A stretch of DNA of 64,000 bases, taken from the NCBI GenBank assembly GCA_914767715.1, contig OU612065.1, positions 39,060,001 to 39,124,000 on the forward strand, read 5' to 3'. Below, in pieces: positions 21,601 through 34,030 of this stretch. Every line of letters begins with the position of its first letter. Position 1 is the first letter of the stretch. A model generated the notes under the pieces. That model made no database searches. It was not told the DNA's origin and worked only from the letters and a program-made list of their open reading frames with translations. The DNA is from Membranipora membranacea (Eukaryota; Bryozoa; Gymnolaemata; Cheilostomatida; Membraniporidae). Made by a program: the position numbers and the translations under genes.

Positions 21601-22769
21601 TCTTGAATGTGATTTTCCGTGAAGTCAAATTGCTCAAGAAATGATTTTCTTCAAATATGCCTTTTCATTTATGTATATGATTTTATATGTATTTCTTACT
21701 GGTGTGGAGGCTAGGGTGACTCTCATCATGATCTCTGGTGAAAAGACTTATCAGCCTTTGTGTAGGATGCATCAGTCCCTCTCCATCGTTGTTACTGTGT
21801 TGAGTTTGCTCCGCTATTCTGTCGATAGTTGGAACAATGATATTATCCTCAAAAAAACAACAGAGAACTTATAAGACACAGAGATCAGCCATATTAGTGT
21901 GATAATCTTTTCAAGAAAGGATATACTATATTAGTTGTTCTTAATTAGTTTCAGCTAGAGGCCCTAATTGGACATAATAAGTTGTCTTTCCACAGTAACA
22001 GTAGTTCAGTTTCTAGTATTATTGGAATTGATTGCGTCGTTGAACCAAATCACATTGCAAGCATCATCATAACATTGAAGTAGCAAGTGATGGGTGACTT
22101 GTAAAAAGAAATTTCTTGGTTTTTGGGAGCAAGCCATATTAAAGATAAGATAAGATAAGATTCATTTTAAAACCCTCTGCAGAAAAATTTCGAGAAATAG
22201 TTGTATTGGAGTAGTAGTAAAAATGCTCGGCAATAATGAGCATGATCATGTAACTAAAACTAGATTGGTAAGGTGACACATTGCGCATACGTATTCTCAT
22301 TGCATAGTTTAAAGTTGCTGCGGGTGACGATGGGTTTGGGTTCGGGTTTGGGTCCCAGTACGATGTAAGCAGTGAAAATGAGAATTTAAAGAGTTAATGA
22401 CCTCACCATTAAGTACCTTTCCTTTCTGGAAGTAGAATATGGTAGCCGATCCAGGATCGGTATGTTTTTGGTTATGCTGTTGATCATCATGTAAGCAATC
22501 GTTTACTGGAATGAGTCAACAAGGGTCATCTGTTCACTACTATCGTAATCGAACCTCTGATCAAATAACATCTGAGATATTACGTTTGATGAGAGCCTCA
22601 TGAGACTGTGAGAAAATAAAATATGATTTGACACTAAATATCTGACAATTGTTGTTGTAAAGTCTGATAGTACTAATTTATAACATGATAATAGTGTTTA
22701 ACAGTTTATCTTACACTTAGCTTTGTCAGGCAGTCAGGTTGGTGGCCTCGTGTCAAGGCTAAGTATATC

Positions 22770-23033
22770 CATGGGCGTCAGAAGGGGTGATGCGACGGAA
22801 ATTTTTTGCAATTCGAGACCCAAAAAGAGACATTCTGGTACATACCAGCCAACTTTTATGGATGAGCAACACCAAGCATGATACCAAAAATATTTAACAG
22901 CATCTTGCCCAGGCCCCGATTGAAAGTTCTAGCGATTAAAGAAAACATTGAGTTCCAATTGTTAAAAAAAAAAATTTAAACCTCCCAAGGGGTGCTCACT
23001 TGAGCACCCTGAGCGCCCCTTCTGACGCCCATG
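22770..23033. mobile_element. 264-bp MITE with hAT-like 8-bp target duplication
   Basis: Left end CATGGGCGTCAGAAGGGG and right end CCCCTTCTGACGCCCATG are perfect 18-bp inverted repeats. Both sides are flanked by AGTATATC (22762-22769 and 23034-23041), an 8-bp duplication typical of hAT transposition. Non-coding. It lies in intron 3 of P450 B and is absent from the shorter intron 3 of P450 C. Confidence 0.88.
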
Positions 23034-24757
23034 AGTATATCTAATTTGCAACCACTGAGCTGATTTGTAAGCTTTGAGGACCAGCTTCAATTTCTAGTTC
23101 ACAATAATATAAAGCATTGACAAGCAAGGCTTATGTTGTATGCCGTATGGTATAGTTTAAGTGCATGGTATTGATGCTTCATTATCAACCACGTTTGGGA
23201 TGTTGATGATAAATAAATACTACAGGCAACCCAGTTGAGCTATAATTATTAATGCCAACATATTAACCTGAGGGAAAAACTCGATACTATTGTCAACATA
23301 CATTTTATATGAAGACAGAAACGCTACATTGGGCAGGTGCGCAACATTCCAATGCGCTATTGAATTGCAAAAGAGCTATTGAACTGTTTGATATATATAA
23401 CATGATCAAACCAAGCAACGTCATCAGAACTTATAGAGACTTTGTTTACTATGATTGAATGGTAATACACTTGCTCCTGATTACATACACCCAATGATGC
23501 CATAATGTATTGACAATACATTAGCTCACCTATGTGTTGATACAGGTTTTCCAATATTGGGTTGAATGAAATGATTTATGTACATTTCTATTTCTTCAAC
23601 AATCCTATCTTCACTTCTCCGCTTTCCCATCCCTTCATCTCTAAGGATAGATAGGACTGAGGACCTAACTGTTCGCCAATTATGTTCAGGTGCATAGAAC
23701 ACTCCTGCAAAAACAGCATTATTTTGTTCACCGTGGCGACGAAAAACTACTGCTGTGCTTGGTCTGGTAATACTGTGTCAGATTTCAGATTGCCACTCAA
23801 CCAAGGAGTTAGAGAGACCCTAAATCTAAAGCCTTGATTCAACAAGTAGATTTATTACACAGTTTCAGCAATAAGCTATGCCAACTTTCACTATCACACT
23901 ATAAAAAAATATATGCTTATCATGTCTACAATCACATACCCTTTAAACTGAAGCTATGTTCTTTGCACAGTTCTAATACTGGTTAGCAAAAATTGAGAGA
24001 CCGATTACCGAATTGCAATATGTCCCTGTCCGATTACCATAATAATATGAATCTGAGAACATGCCTACCTGGGTACTTGGAGTTAAGTTCCTCCGAATAC
24101 TTGGTGGTGGTCCGTGGATCTCTTATACTAGCCTTGTTACCGAATGTAACCCAGAGATGATAAGTCATGTTATAACCTGAAGAAACAACTATTAGTTTGC
24201 CACCCATCTCAAAAGAGAACAGCTGCCAAAACATGATGAGAATTAAACAATTTTATATTCAAAATCACTGAAATTGATTTGCTATAGATGGAATAACTGT
24301 TCTATCTTTGTATGTTTAGTATCAATGTCTCAAATAATCCATAATAACCTAATCTTTTGATTTTCGAATTCAATCTCCGTAAAAGCCTTTGTAGTTATTG
24401 GACTACGCAAAAAAGAAACAAAGTATGATTAGCCTACAGGCAGAACACATTCACTGGTTTCATATTTTGTAGGAATAAACACGTCATGTTGAAAAAGGAA
24501 CTAAGAGAGTTATTGTACTCTTTCTGAGTGGACAGGACCTTACTGACAGAGCTGAAGAGCCCACAGCTAATAACTCAATAATGTGAGACTGAAGAAGAGA
24601 TGTTATCCAAATAAAATGATATTTACCAATTCCAACTTTAGCACCAAAAAAGTCCATCGGTATTTTCTCTGGTGACAATTTCTGTTTATTTCTAAAGCTT
24701 TAAAACCTTGTGAGAGGAGAATAGAAGTACTCAAGTTAACATGCTCATTTGACATTT

Positions 24758-24800
24758 TTCCCTATTTTCCCTATTTTCCCTATTTTCCCTATTTTCCCTA
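24758..24800. repeat. 9-bp minisatellite, about 5 copies (TTTTCCCTA)
   Basis: Same unit and orientation as the large array at 29896-30160; both lie in intron 1 of P450 B, near its opposite ends. Confidence 0.9.
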
Positions 24801-26106
24801 CTCAGTTCATTAAAGTCAATTTGGGCAAATCTTAGGCTAAGAAGTTGTCTTCTCTTATTGTTGAAATTCGGTGGCTCATTTGCAGTATAGAGTTATCACC
24901 CTATCTATCTATCTGTGTAAAACATTTTAGTTCCAAGCATGTGGATAGTGTCAGCACAGAAAAAAGCAAAACAGCTCTAATTAATATAAACATTACGCTT
25001 TCTTTGATTTTCTCTATATATATATCATTATCACATTAATAAACGTTAACCTCACACCCTTCCTTTTTTCTTTTGTTTTGACATCAAACTATATAATCAT
25101 GATAACCAATGACAGCCACACTTGGTTACCGCAGATGCCATTAGCTCAGCTAGAATATAGAACAGCCTTTACAAATGACATCCATGGTTAATGGCAAATA
25201 ATTGCTCTTTATAATTGACCCTGAATGTTGCATCACATATTCATTCACTATTAGCTATCAGGACAGCAGCAGTACAAGCTAGATATCAGTTCCATTAACT
25301 ACTGTTTCTCAAGTTGTCTTCCCCTTTTATAATGCAGGATAACTCCTGACTTAACTGGATCACGTATCATTATAGGACACTGGAAATTCCACTGTCTCAA
25401 AGTGAAGACAGCCAATGAGAATGTTTGGCTTGAAATAGACTGCGTATCATAATTATTCTAAGCAAATGATGCTTTGGCTTAAAATAGACTATATGTCATA
25501 GGGCTTAAGCCAATGAGATTATCTTATGTACAATTTCCACATACGGTGCAATCCTGCAATCAATTATGTAAGAAAGACTGAGAGTAAAACATCTTTTTAC
25601 AGGGAAAACAGCACCGCACCCGCGATGAAACAGCACAGAGATGAAAAAACAACAGTCTTGGGAATGATGCAAGGTTTCAGCGAGCACCACCGGAGAGTAT
25701 AAAAGGAGGAAAATTCAAGAAAAAAAGACAAGTGCTCACCGGATACAAAACCATATTATAGCAGTAGAAAACATGTAGTAGAGCATTTCATATTTTATAT
25801 AAATCTGATTTTAATTTTGAGAATTAATTTTACGATGAATTATTTTTACTCTGGATTATTCACACTTTGGAGACTGGATATATTATAAGCAAGAGGACGA
25901 CAAGGATACATTGGTAATTATACTTTATTTTGAAAAGGATTATTATCATTTTTTTTATTAATAATTTTATACTTTTACATTTTTAAATTGACATTTTTGT
26001 ATTCACTTATAAATTTAGAACAAAATAAATAGTTGTATTGACCTCAACTAAGCATCCGCTTGATTAAATTATTGAGTTGTAAACAACCACCGAGTATCAG
26101 GATTCA

Positions 26107-26355
26107 AGAGTCATTAACCCAGTCTTTGACCTTGCAAAATTATCGTTTTTATAAAGCGTCAAGAATTTTATTATCTTTGAGTAGTCAAAGATACTTTGAA
26201 CTAGAATTGTGAAAGTCAAATATATCATCAAGAGTCTTTAGCGCAGTCTTTGACCTTGTAAAATTATCACTCTATAAACATCAATAATTTTATTATCTTT
26301 GAGTAGTCAAAGATACTTTGAAATAGAATTGTGATAGGTCAATTAAAGCATCGAG
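26107..26355. repeat. Tandem duplication, about 124 bp, two copies
   Basis: Both copies contain CAGTCTTTGACCTTG and TTATCTTTGAGTAGTCAAAG; they differ by scattered substitutions and small indels. Confidence 0.75.
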
Positions 26356-27489
26356 CTAAAATTAAAGCTAAATTTGAAGCGACCTAGAGCTATTCTCATT
26401 CCAGACAGAGAAGTGAATTGAAGTCTGTAACCTATCAATTGGTTACAAGGCCTGTGATTCTAATACAACTGCCGGTGTCACCTAATTGGACTTCCAGGCA
26501 CTAAACAAAGTCCAACAGCCTTGTTGGAATTTAAATCTCCACAAATAAGTGAGATTATTTATAGATAACTACGCAATATATATATATCAAACTACGAACC
26601 ACAGGCTAATATTTATTATAGCCACGAGTTCATAAACCACATACAGTTATCAATCGCTTTGTGGTGCATGAGTATTGTCTCAAGCTTATAACAAGCTTTC
26701 TGCTAGCCCAATTTAGGGATACCTGCGGTTTATTGGCAGGAGCTGCCCTTTGAATGACTAAGGAGCCAACTTCTCCTTAGTTCAAGAGTGGTCAGACTTA
26801 TAAACAATTCTAAGGGTTTCTCTAAACCTGGAAAGGGAAGCCAGCTGTTCGTCTCTTGAAATTTTGCCAAGGTTAATTGACACATGTGGTTAATTGAGTG
26901 CTACCAAATTTACACACACACACACACACACACATATAGAACCTGAATTACGTCATCGATATATTATTCATTCATAGATTTTATAGAAGGAGCAAACAAC
27001 TCCAAATTGAATACACAAAGATAACTAAATTCATTAAATTACGTGTTGGAACTTGGAGTTATTCAGAGTAACTTCCTTACCCCACTTATCTTAAATTTCC
27101 TTTTCCGTTCCTCACAGCATATACTTTATAAGTATATGCGGGGAACCACCTTTATCATAATTTCTATTTCCGTTCCTCACAATAGACTGCTTCACAGAGT
27201 AAAGGGATTCAGAGTAAATTTTTTAACAATAGTCAAGGAAAGAGTTTTTTACTCCTTGGTCAAGATACCTGCAAGCTTTGTGTCAAGGGGAAAGTTATGG
27301 GAAGCTTGATGCCAAAAACTCCTTTCATCTATTTGTCACAATTATAGGGTTCTGGAGAATGAACTGAATTCAAAGTTTTCGATTACAGTAAAAAATAGAA
27401 TATGCAGGCTCTCCCGTAAAAATTTCTCTTTGTACAGCCATACTCCACAATTAGACTTGATGTTTTATGCTTAAATTACACCTTCATTG

Positions 27490-27925
27490 TTTAAATCAAC
27501 CTTCAATTTTAATCAGTCTTGAGAAACAAAGGTTATCCTCAGATATTTGATATTCTAATATGACACTGCCTATAAATCCTTTGGAAAAGATAAACAAGGC
27601 ACAACAGTAACGAAGTCTTTACTTGTAATGAAACACAGAGACTGCAATACAACTGGTTGTTTACAAATAAGATTTTCTTGAGGGATTAGAAAATTTACTC
27701 TGAGAATATAATGTCTGTAATTGCTCTAACTGATATCTTCATCCAGCTTAGGTCTCAATTGTACTTGGATCGTTTCAATGCACCGCGTGGAGAATTGCTT
27801 TCAACTTTGTTTGGAGGCCATCTCAGATTTGTTGTTTATTGAGGCAGCCCACCTGTTTGGCTAGCCGAATCCTCAAAGGTAACAACATTATAACTTGCTG
27901 CAGTATAGATGCAGTCCCAGGGCAC
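27490..27925. repeat. Direct repeat, copy 1 of a long pair
   Basis: Matches 28426-28904 over about 430 bp, including ACAACTGGTTGTTTACAAAT and GGAGGCCATCTCAGATTT, with scattered differences. The second copy has an extra segment of about 50 bp after ATTTTAATC. The two lie about 0.95 kb apart in the same orientation. Confidence 0.88.
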
Positions 27926-28425
27926 CCTCTACTTGATTGTGCAATGACTCCCGGAAGAAGGTTTACCCGGCTAGCCAAGAGTGAAGTGATCGCAACCTTG
28001 TATAACTTTTAGAAGCATGGACCATGTTTTTGTTGAGTAAAGAGAGTGTGGATAATTGAATATCGACAAGGTGTCATGGTCGATTGCGAAAGTGTAAATA
28101 TATGAGTAGCCAGCCACTAGAGCCTATTGATTCAACATAATATGATATGATATTTTAGATGCAATAAAATTGGTATAAGAAAACGGGGCACTCAATATGG
28201 GCTAAATCAGAACTGGGGTTTCGGGCTTGAAATACTGGTTGGAAAATATATTTGGACTGAGCAGGAATTACAAATTATCTAGCACTGGGCTTTGGTAGGC
28301 ACCCAGGTGTGCTCCGACCTGCCTGCAAACAGAGAGCAACCTGGTGCAGATATTGCGGCCTGGCCACTAAGGCAGCAAATTTTGCCGCCTATGCTCCAGG
28401 ATGTTGCTTGTGACAAGACATCTGA

Positions 28426-28904
28426 TTTAAGTCGACCATCAATTTTAATCTGATGTAATAATGCTATAATACATAAATATCATAAGAAGCAACAAGTCTT
28501 GAGACACAAAGGTAATCCTCAGGTTTTGATATTCTTATATTACATGGCCCTTAAATCCTTTGGAAAAGATAAACAAGGCACAACAGTAACAAATTCTTTC
28601 CCTGTAATGAAACACAGAGACTGCAATACAACTGGTTGTTTACAAATAAGATTTTCTTGAGGGATTAGAAAATTTACTCTGTGAAGACAATGTCTGTAAT
28701 TGCTCTAACTGATATGTTCATCCAGCTTAGGTCTCAATTGTACTTGGATCGTTTCAATGCACTGCTTGAAGAATTGCTTCCAATTTTGTTTGGAGGCCAT
28801 CTCAGATTTATTGTTTCTTGAGGCAGGCCACCTGTTTGGCTAACCGAATCCTCAAAAGTAACAACATTATAATTTGTTACAGTATAGATGCAGGCCCAGG
28901 GCAC
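28426..28904. repeat. Direct repeat, copy 2 of a long pair
   Basis: See 27490-27925. Ends at CCAGGGCAC like the first copy; sequence outside both copies is unrelated. Confidence 0.88.
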
Positions 28905-29895
28905 GATTTTTAAAAAAATGTACAAATTCAACCGCAACATGAATGCTGTCAATGGTTATTTCAGGACCGCAATTCCTAAGTGGTGATAAATACACCATGG
29001 TCGACCATAAAGATACCAGCTCACTGAAAATGCAGCAGAATATTTCACATAGAATATCATGTGTGTTATTAAGGGTGAGCCCTCCAGACACACAGTTATC
29101 ATAATCCTATACGCATCCAGCATAGTCACATTAGTGTTTCTCAATAATAAAAATATTGGGATGACATTCGAGTAAAATTTAAGCTCAAACATTTGGGTGT
29201 ATTTTGAAAATGCTATCATTGAACAGTATCCACTGAAAAAGCCAAATCCAAACCATGTTTCATGTTTATTTTGAGGTCTATAGTCATTCTGATAGAATTT
29301 GATGGGTGACTGATGGGTCGCCACAATCTATACTGAAAAGTTATATCAACCAACAGAAATATTCTTTTGTTTAAGTTCAGTATAGCATCTCCATTGTCAT
29401 TTATAAATTGCTCCACTCCTTTGGTAAAAGGCAATTAGAATTTGTTTGAAACTGTACACAATGGCATAGAAACTACAAATATATAGGCTCTTTGCACTGC
29501 CTTGCGCAATATTGCCACTGCACTGATGGATGAAATAAACACCGTAATGAAAAAGTAAATCGCAATTTTAAATATGTTAAAAAATTATTTCAAACATGCC
29601 CTCAAAAGCTCGTTTAGATAATGTGATGAATTGATGCTCCAAAAAAAACCAGATCTCTGTGAGTTACCATGTCGGAATGTAATTCTGCCCAAGCAGAAAA
29701 ACACGAACCTGGAGATTTTTTGTCAGATTTGGAGTTTTTTGCAGATAAAGATAAATGAATAGTTAGCTGATTGACTAACGATCCAGGTGACCAAATGTGG
29801 TTATTCTGAATTAACATCTGTAGGATGGAGATAGCTTTTGGAAAAGTAAGGAGGAGATAACTACAGCTGAGCATTTTTGACTTTAAATAACTGAG

Positions 29896-30160
29896 TATTT
29901 TCCCTATTTTCCCTATTTTCCCTATTTTCCCTATTTTCCCTATTTTCCCTATTTTCCCTATTTTCCCTATTTTCCCTATTTTCCCTATTTTCCCTATTTT
30001 CCCTATTTTCCCTATTTTCCCTATTTTCCCTATTTTCCCTATTTTCCCTATTTTCCCTATTTTCCCTATTTTCCCTATTTTCCCTATTTTCCCTATTTTC
30101 CCTATTTTCCCTATTTTCCCTATTTTCCCTATTTTCCCTATTTTCCCTATTTTCCCTATT
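29896..30160. repeat. 9-bp minisatellite, about 29 copies (TTTTCCCTA)
   Basis: Near-perfect repeats ending about 28 bp inside intron 1 from the donor site of P450 B exon 1 (donor GT read at 30188-30187). The Arg-Glu-Asn frame on the minus strand is an artefact of the repeat. Confidence 0.95.
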
Positions 30161-30578
30161 CATCACATGAGGTAATCTTGGTACTTACATCTCCGTATAT
30201 TCTTCTGTATTTGTTGAGAAACCTTTCAATTGTTCCACAGAGTATGATCTGCGGCAGATTACCAATGAAAGGTAGCCGGAATGGTCCAGGCGGGAATCCC
30301 TTTGGTCTATTTCTCCCATTATACAAAATGTATGTTACCAGGTATATAACCACAGCCATCAGCCACACAAACATCTTTGTTGTATGACTTACACAAAGTA
30401 ATAAGGATATCTCCCATCGAAGCCTTTGTATAAGGATGTCACCTAGTTTAGAAAAAAAATATAAAGGGATATTAAATCATTGAGGCGCAAAATGACACCA
30501 GGCGGGGCATCGTAAGCTTCTCCTTTCGGAGCTTGGGTTTTCACAAGCCTCCAATTTGTGTTTTAAAGTATAAAAATA

Positions 30579-30711
30579 GCGGTCGGAAGCGACAAGTGTG
30601 CAAATTCTGGCATTTATTATCCGATTATTGCAATATCACATTAACTAAGCATTTCCCTATATTACAACGGGAAATTGGTTGGCCATAGTGATTACTAAGA
30701 TAATTATAATG
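30579..30711. repeat. 133-bp interspersed repeat, copy 1
   Basis: Matches 31458-31590 at most positions, including TTCTGGCATTTATTATCCGA and GCATTTCCCTATATTACAA. It lies inside a roughly 250-bp segment absent from the matching place upstream of P450 C. Confidence 0.8.
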
Positions 30712-31457
30712 CTAAGTTTTATTTTAGGCCACATTGTTAAGCGATCTCGGGAGGCAGTGCGTCCCTGCCTCCCGTATTACAGTTTTCACCAGAAATTATT
30801 GTCAATATTTGCCAATATTTTCTATTTCAGGATTTTTCATAGAACAATATAACAGTCATTTTTCATAATGAAAATCAAATTTGGAGTTCTATTTTGGTTT
30901 ACTTGTTTAAGGTTTCCAACTCTGCGCAGGTTGCTTATAGTGAAATTACATTATCATTATCCTTGTCAGATTTGGAGCTTGTGTAAGAGCTTTGAATCAT
31001 CAATATTCATTATTTTTCCATTTTCCATCAGATTATATGCCAAAAAGCGCAAAACATAAGAGTAAGAGTAGAATTCGGCTGTGCTGAGGACACCCAAAAA
31101 CATCATGTTTTGCACATAATTATGCTTTGCTTCATTGCATAAAACAAAGCACTCTGGAGCAAAATTAAAGAAAACCTCACTTTCTTTATAAATTCATATT
31201 CAAAAATCAACAAGAAAACCAATTCTATGGTTTGAACAGAGTTTCTACTATCAACAGAATCTGGAAAAAATTATTAGTAGCTTTGTAACGAAATATTGAG
31301 CCTATAGAAAAACATAGAGGAGGGGGGGAGTTTCCACAGATTTACATAGAAGAATAATAAATATTATTTTTGACATCGCCATTATTTGATGTGTCATGAC
31401 CAGCAGGTCCTGTTTTATTATTGGTATTTAGGCCCTGGCATATTGTACAGTGATTTA

Positions 31458-31590
31458 GCGGTTTGAAGTGACAAGTGTGCATATTCTGGCATTTATTATC
31501 CGATTATCGCAATATCACATTAACTTAGCATTTCCCTATATTACAATGGAAAATTGGTTGATCATAGTGATGACTAAGTTGATTATAATG
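31458..31590. repeat. 133-bp interspersed repeat, copy 2
   Basis: Begins directly after TACAGTGATTTA; the corresponding sequence upstream of P450 C (near 40225-40236) continues differently from that point. Confidence 0.8.
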
Positions 31591-31785
31591 ACAGTTGACA
31601 CCACCAGATCACATATTATAAAGTGTTGTCAAATTCTTGCTTTGCTTATTTTATGTGACATTTCTTTTGACACTGAGTTTAATCGTAATTAATCAAAATA
31701 TTAGAATCAAATAATATATTAAATAACAAACAAAATTGTTGCTTATTTTGGGATATAATGTACAAAAGCCACTGGTTGTAGAACA

Positions 31786-31942
31786 ATGTTCAAAAAGTCA
31801 CTACCCACGAGGCCTCAACTAAGCAAGTCACTACCTACGAGGCCTCTACTAAACATGTCACTATCCAAGAGGCCTCTACTAAAAACCAGCCACTACCCAC
31901 AAGGCCTTTACTTAAAAGTCCACTAATCATGAGGCCTCTAAC
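31786..31942. repeat. Degenerate minisatellite, about 30 bp, five copies
   Basis: Units such as CACTACCCACGAGGCCTCTA separated by AACTAAGCAAGT-like linkers, with several differences per unit. Confidence 0.8.
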
Positions 31943-32157
31943 CGTGGAGCCAGTAAAATATTTCCACTTGCCAGACAAAAGTTTGTATTTGTATTTATGA
32001 CATTTATAAAATTTCCAGCAGAGTAGCAAAAAGTGATTATTTTTGTTCCATATATGAAATGCATATTATATATATAAATATCTTAGATGAATATAGTTTT
32101 CACAGTAAATCATTCAACCCTCTTTACCTATAGACTCAAACCTCAGCTAGCTAAAAC

Positions 32158-32284
32158 AATGTGCCAGCTAGCATTGACTTACGCCCAAGCTAGCATTGAC
32201 TTACGCCCAAGCTAGCATTGACTTACGCCCAAGCTAGCATTGACTTACGCCCAAGCTAGCATTGACTTACGCCCAAGCTAGCTT
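32158..32284. repeat. 22-bp minisatellite, about five copies
   Basis: Unit GCTAGCATTGACTTACGCCC plus AA, almost perfect. Confidence 0.92.
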
Positions 32285-32336
32285 AGCTAAAGTGTACCTC
32301 ATATATCCTCCCCTAGAATAATTACTAAACACAAAA

Positions 32337-32400
32337 GCACTGCTTACTTACAGAGTACACTGCTTATTTACCGAGTACACTGCTTACTTACCGAGTACAA
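32337..32400. repeat. 20-bp minisatellite, three copies
   Basis: Unit ACTGCTTACTTACCGAGTAC with one or two differences per copy. Confidence 0.88.
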
Positions 32401-32827
32401 TCAAACTGAAAATGTTTCACATATCCTAATCCAGTGAAACTAACACAGTAACAACAGCCTAACACAGTACTAAGCCCAACAAATAAGGACAATTATTTAA
32501 TCACAAGGAGCGGAGAGAGTATATAGTAAATGGTGCTTAGGGCTGGAACAGTCCATCCACTCACTCCCTCCCACGTGGAACATGAACCCACAACTCCTCC
32601 TAATGCACCAATCGTGTTGCATTGAAAAGATAGCGCTCATTAATATATTGATATAGGTTTTTTTACAGATTAGATGGATGAAAAAACTACTGTGAAGGCT
32701 AGTAAAATCATTGTTTGAGAACTAGCCTTATTACCAACCCTGCTGAAAACTAGTAGACGGAAAAGATATATGACAACCTTTTGAAAAATATTGTTTTATA
32801 TCCGATGAAAGTTTGAACCTTGTCTTT

Positions 32828-32980
32828 AACCGGTAGCCTTGAGGGTAGTGGCCTTATGGTTAGTGGCCTTATGGGTAGTGGCCTTATGGGTAGTGGCCTT
32901 ATTGGTAGTTGCCTTATGGGTAGTGGCCTTATGGGTAGTGGCCTTATGGGTAGTGGTCTTATTGGTAGCCTTTCGGGTAG
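32828..32980. repeat. 15-bp minisatellite, about ten copies
   Basis: Unit GGTAGTGGCCTTATG. Its core is the reverse complement of the core of the array at 31786-31942. Confidence 0.9.
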
Positions 32981-33732
32981 AATAATTTCAACATTTTACT
33001 GAACAATATCCCTCTGTGAATCTGATTCTTAATCTTAACACAGCGAAAACAGTTGATAATTTTAGCAAATCTTGTGTCATATATGACTGCATCCTTACAA
33101 ATGGTAATCCCCTAGAGTGGTAGAGTGTTTTAAATATTCTATAATACTCTTTTTGACTGTGACCTTAAATGGAGCTCAAATACTGATTATGTTCATAGTA
33201 AACTAGATAGTTAATTTTATGCTTTTGTAGAAATTCAAACATTTCAAACCTAACTTGTATCAACAAAATAATTTCATCCGATCTCTGATCCAACAAAATT
33301 TTAATTATAATAGTGATTCAGGACTGCTTATACTGGGTGGGGGAGTTTTTTTGACCAACTTTTAGTACAATGTACTAGTATGGTCGTAATACTAAATATA
33401 AAGGTTACACCCTGGTCCCAAGGAGGTAGTAGCCACGAGTCAGGACCCGGTTCTAGTAACAGAATGTTTTATATAATTCCTTGTGATCCGCAATCCTGAA
33501 ATAAAGAATTCACACTTTTGACTAGAGGAAGTACAAACTCAGCAAGGAAATTACATATTTATATATATATATATATACTTTATTATTGCCGATCAAAGTC
33601 AATGACAAATAAAGACCATGCATAAATAAATAAATAAAAACAAAGCAGTCAGGTGTATTTATGAAAAATATCATTGTCTATAAATGCTGTCCTATTTATA
33701 GAATATCAGAAAATAAGCTGTGATTAACAAAA

Positions 33733-34030
33733 TTTATATTATATTTCGGCATAATTTTGACAGGGAAGGTCAAAAAATTACACTACATGTTTTCTGAGAT
33801 TTATATTTAAAATTTTGATATGATGAGGTTACAACATAAATATTATATTTCGGCATAATTTTGATAGGGAAGGTCAAAAATGACACTAAATGTGTTCTGG
33901 CATTGATATTTTAAACTTTGATATGATGACATATATTATATTTCCGCATAGTTTTGATAGGGAAGGTCAAAAAATGACACAAGAGATTTTCTGGCATCTG
34001 CTATTTTCAATTTTGATACCATCAGGTTAC
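33733..34030. repeat. Tandem repeat of about 100 bp, three copies
   Basis: Each copy starts with TATTATATTTCGGCATA, followed by TTTTGATAGGGAAGGTCAAA; copies begin near 33735, 33839 and 33932. Confidence 0.85.

Larger units (their letters stand above)
24223..30188 (-). other. Expanded intron 1 of P450 B (about 6 kb)
   Basis: No gene is recognised here. Contents: a short 9-bp array at 24758, a possible TATA box (GTATAAAAGG near 25697) with CCAATGAGA motifs upstream, a 124-bp tandem pair, a (CA)n run at about 26911-26934, a long direct repeat pair and a 9-bp minisatellite, listed separately. Several minus-strand frames at 28734-29874 resemble no family and partly overlap the direct repeat, so I do not call them genes. 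Confidence 0.6.
19294..30374 (-). pseudogene. Cytochrome P450, clan 2, with a premature stop (P450 B)
   Basis: Nine exons: 30189-30374, 24069-24222, 23530-23704, 22407-22605, 21700-21847, 21299-21472, 20920-21062, 19874-20024, 19294-19472, total 1,509 nt. Exon 1 encodes a membrane anchor (VWLMAVVIYLVTYILY) and the proline hinge PKGFPPGPFRLPFIGN. Also present are WRTVR of the C helix, I-helix FGAGTDTTS, ETMR, FKPERF and haem loop FGLGKRKCIGESLAR. Exon 4 has an in-frame TAA at 22503-22505 where P450 C has GAA (glutamate) and P450 A also has GAA. All other codons, phases and splice dinucleotides look sound, so this is a very young pseudogene, a null allele, or a sequencing error. Intron 1 is 6 kb against 0.28 kb in P450 C and is full of repeats. 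Confidence 0.82.

Noticed and set aside
25690-26860. Promoter or solo LTR with TATA box (GTATAAAAGG) and CCAAT motifs
   Set aside because: No matching second LTR, no target duplication and no adjoining reading frame; the motifs alone are too weak.
28734-29874. Group of minus-strand frames, largest 122 codons, as a nested gene
   Set aside because: No recognisable motif, frames do not join by plausible splice sites, and part overlaps the long direct repeat.
29896-30160. Interstitial telomere repeat
   Set aside because: TTTTCCCTA (TAGGGAAAA) is not a known animal telomere unit and the same unit occurs in a short array nearby.
29861-30166. 101-residue minus-strand frame of Arg-Glu-Asn repeats
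   Set aside because: Pure translation of the 9-bp array TTTTCCCTA inside a P450 intron.
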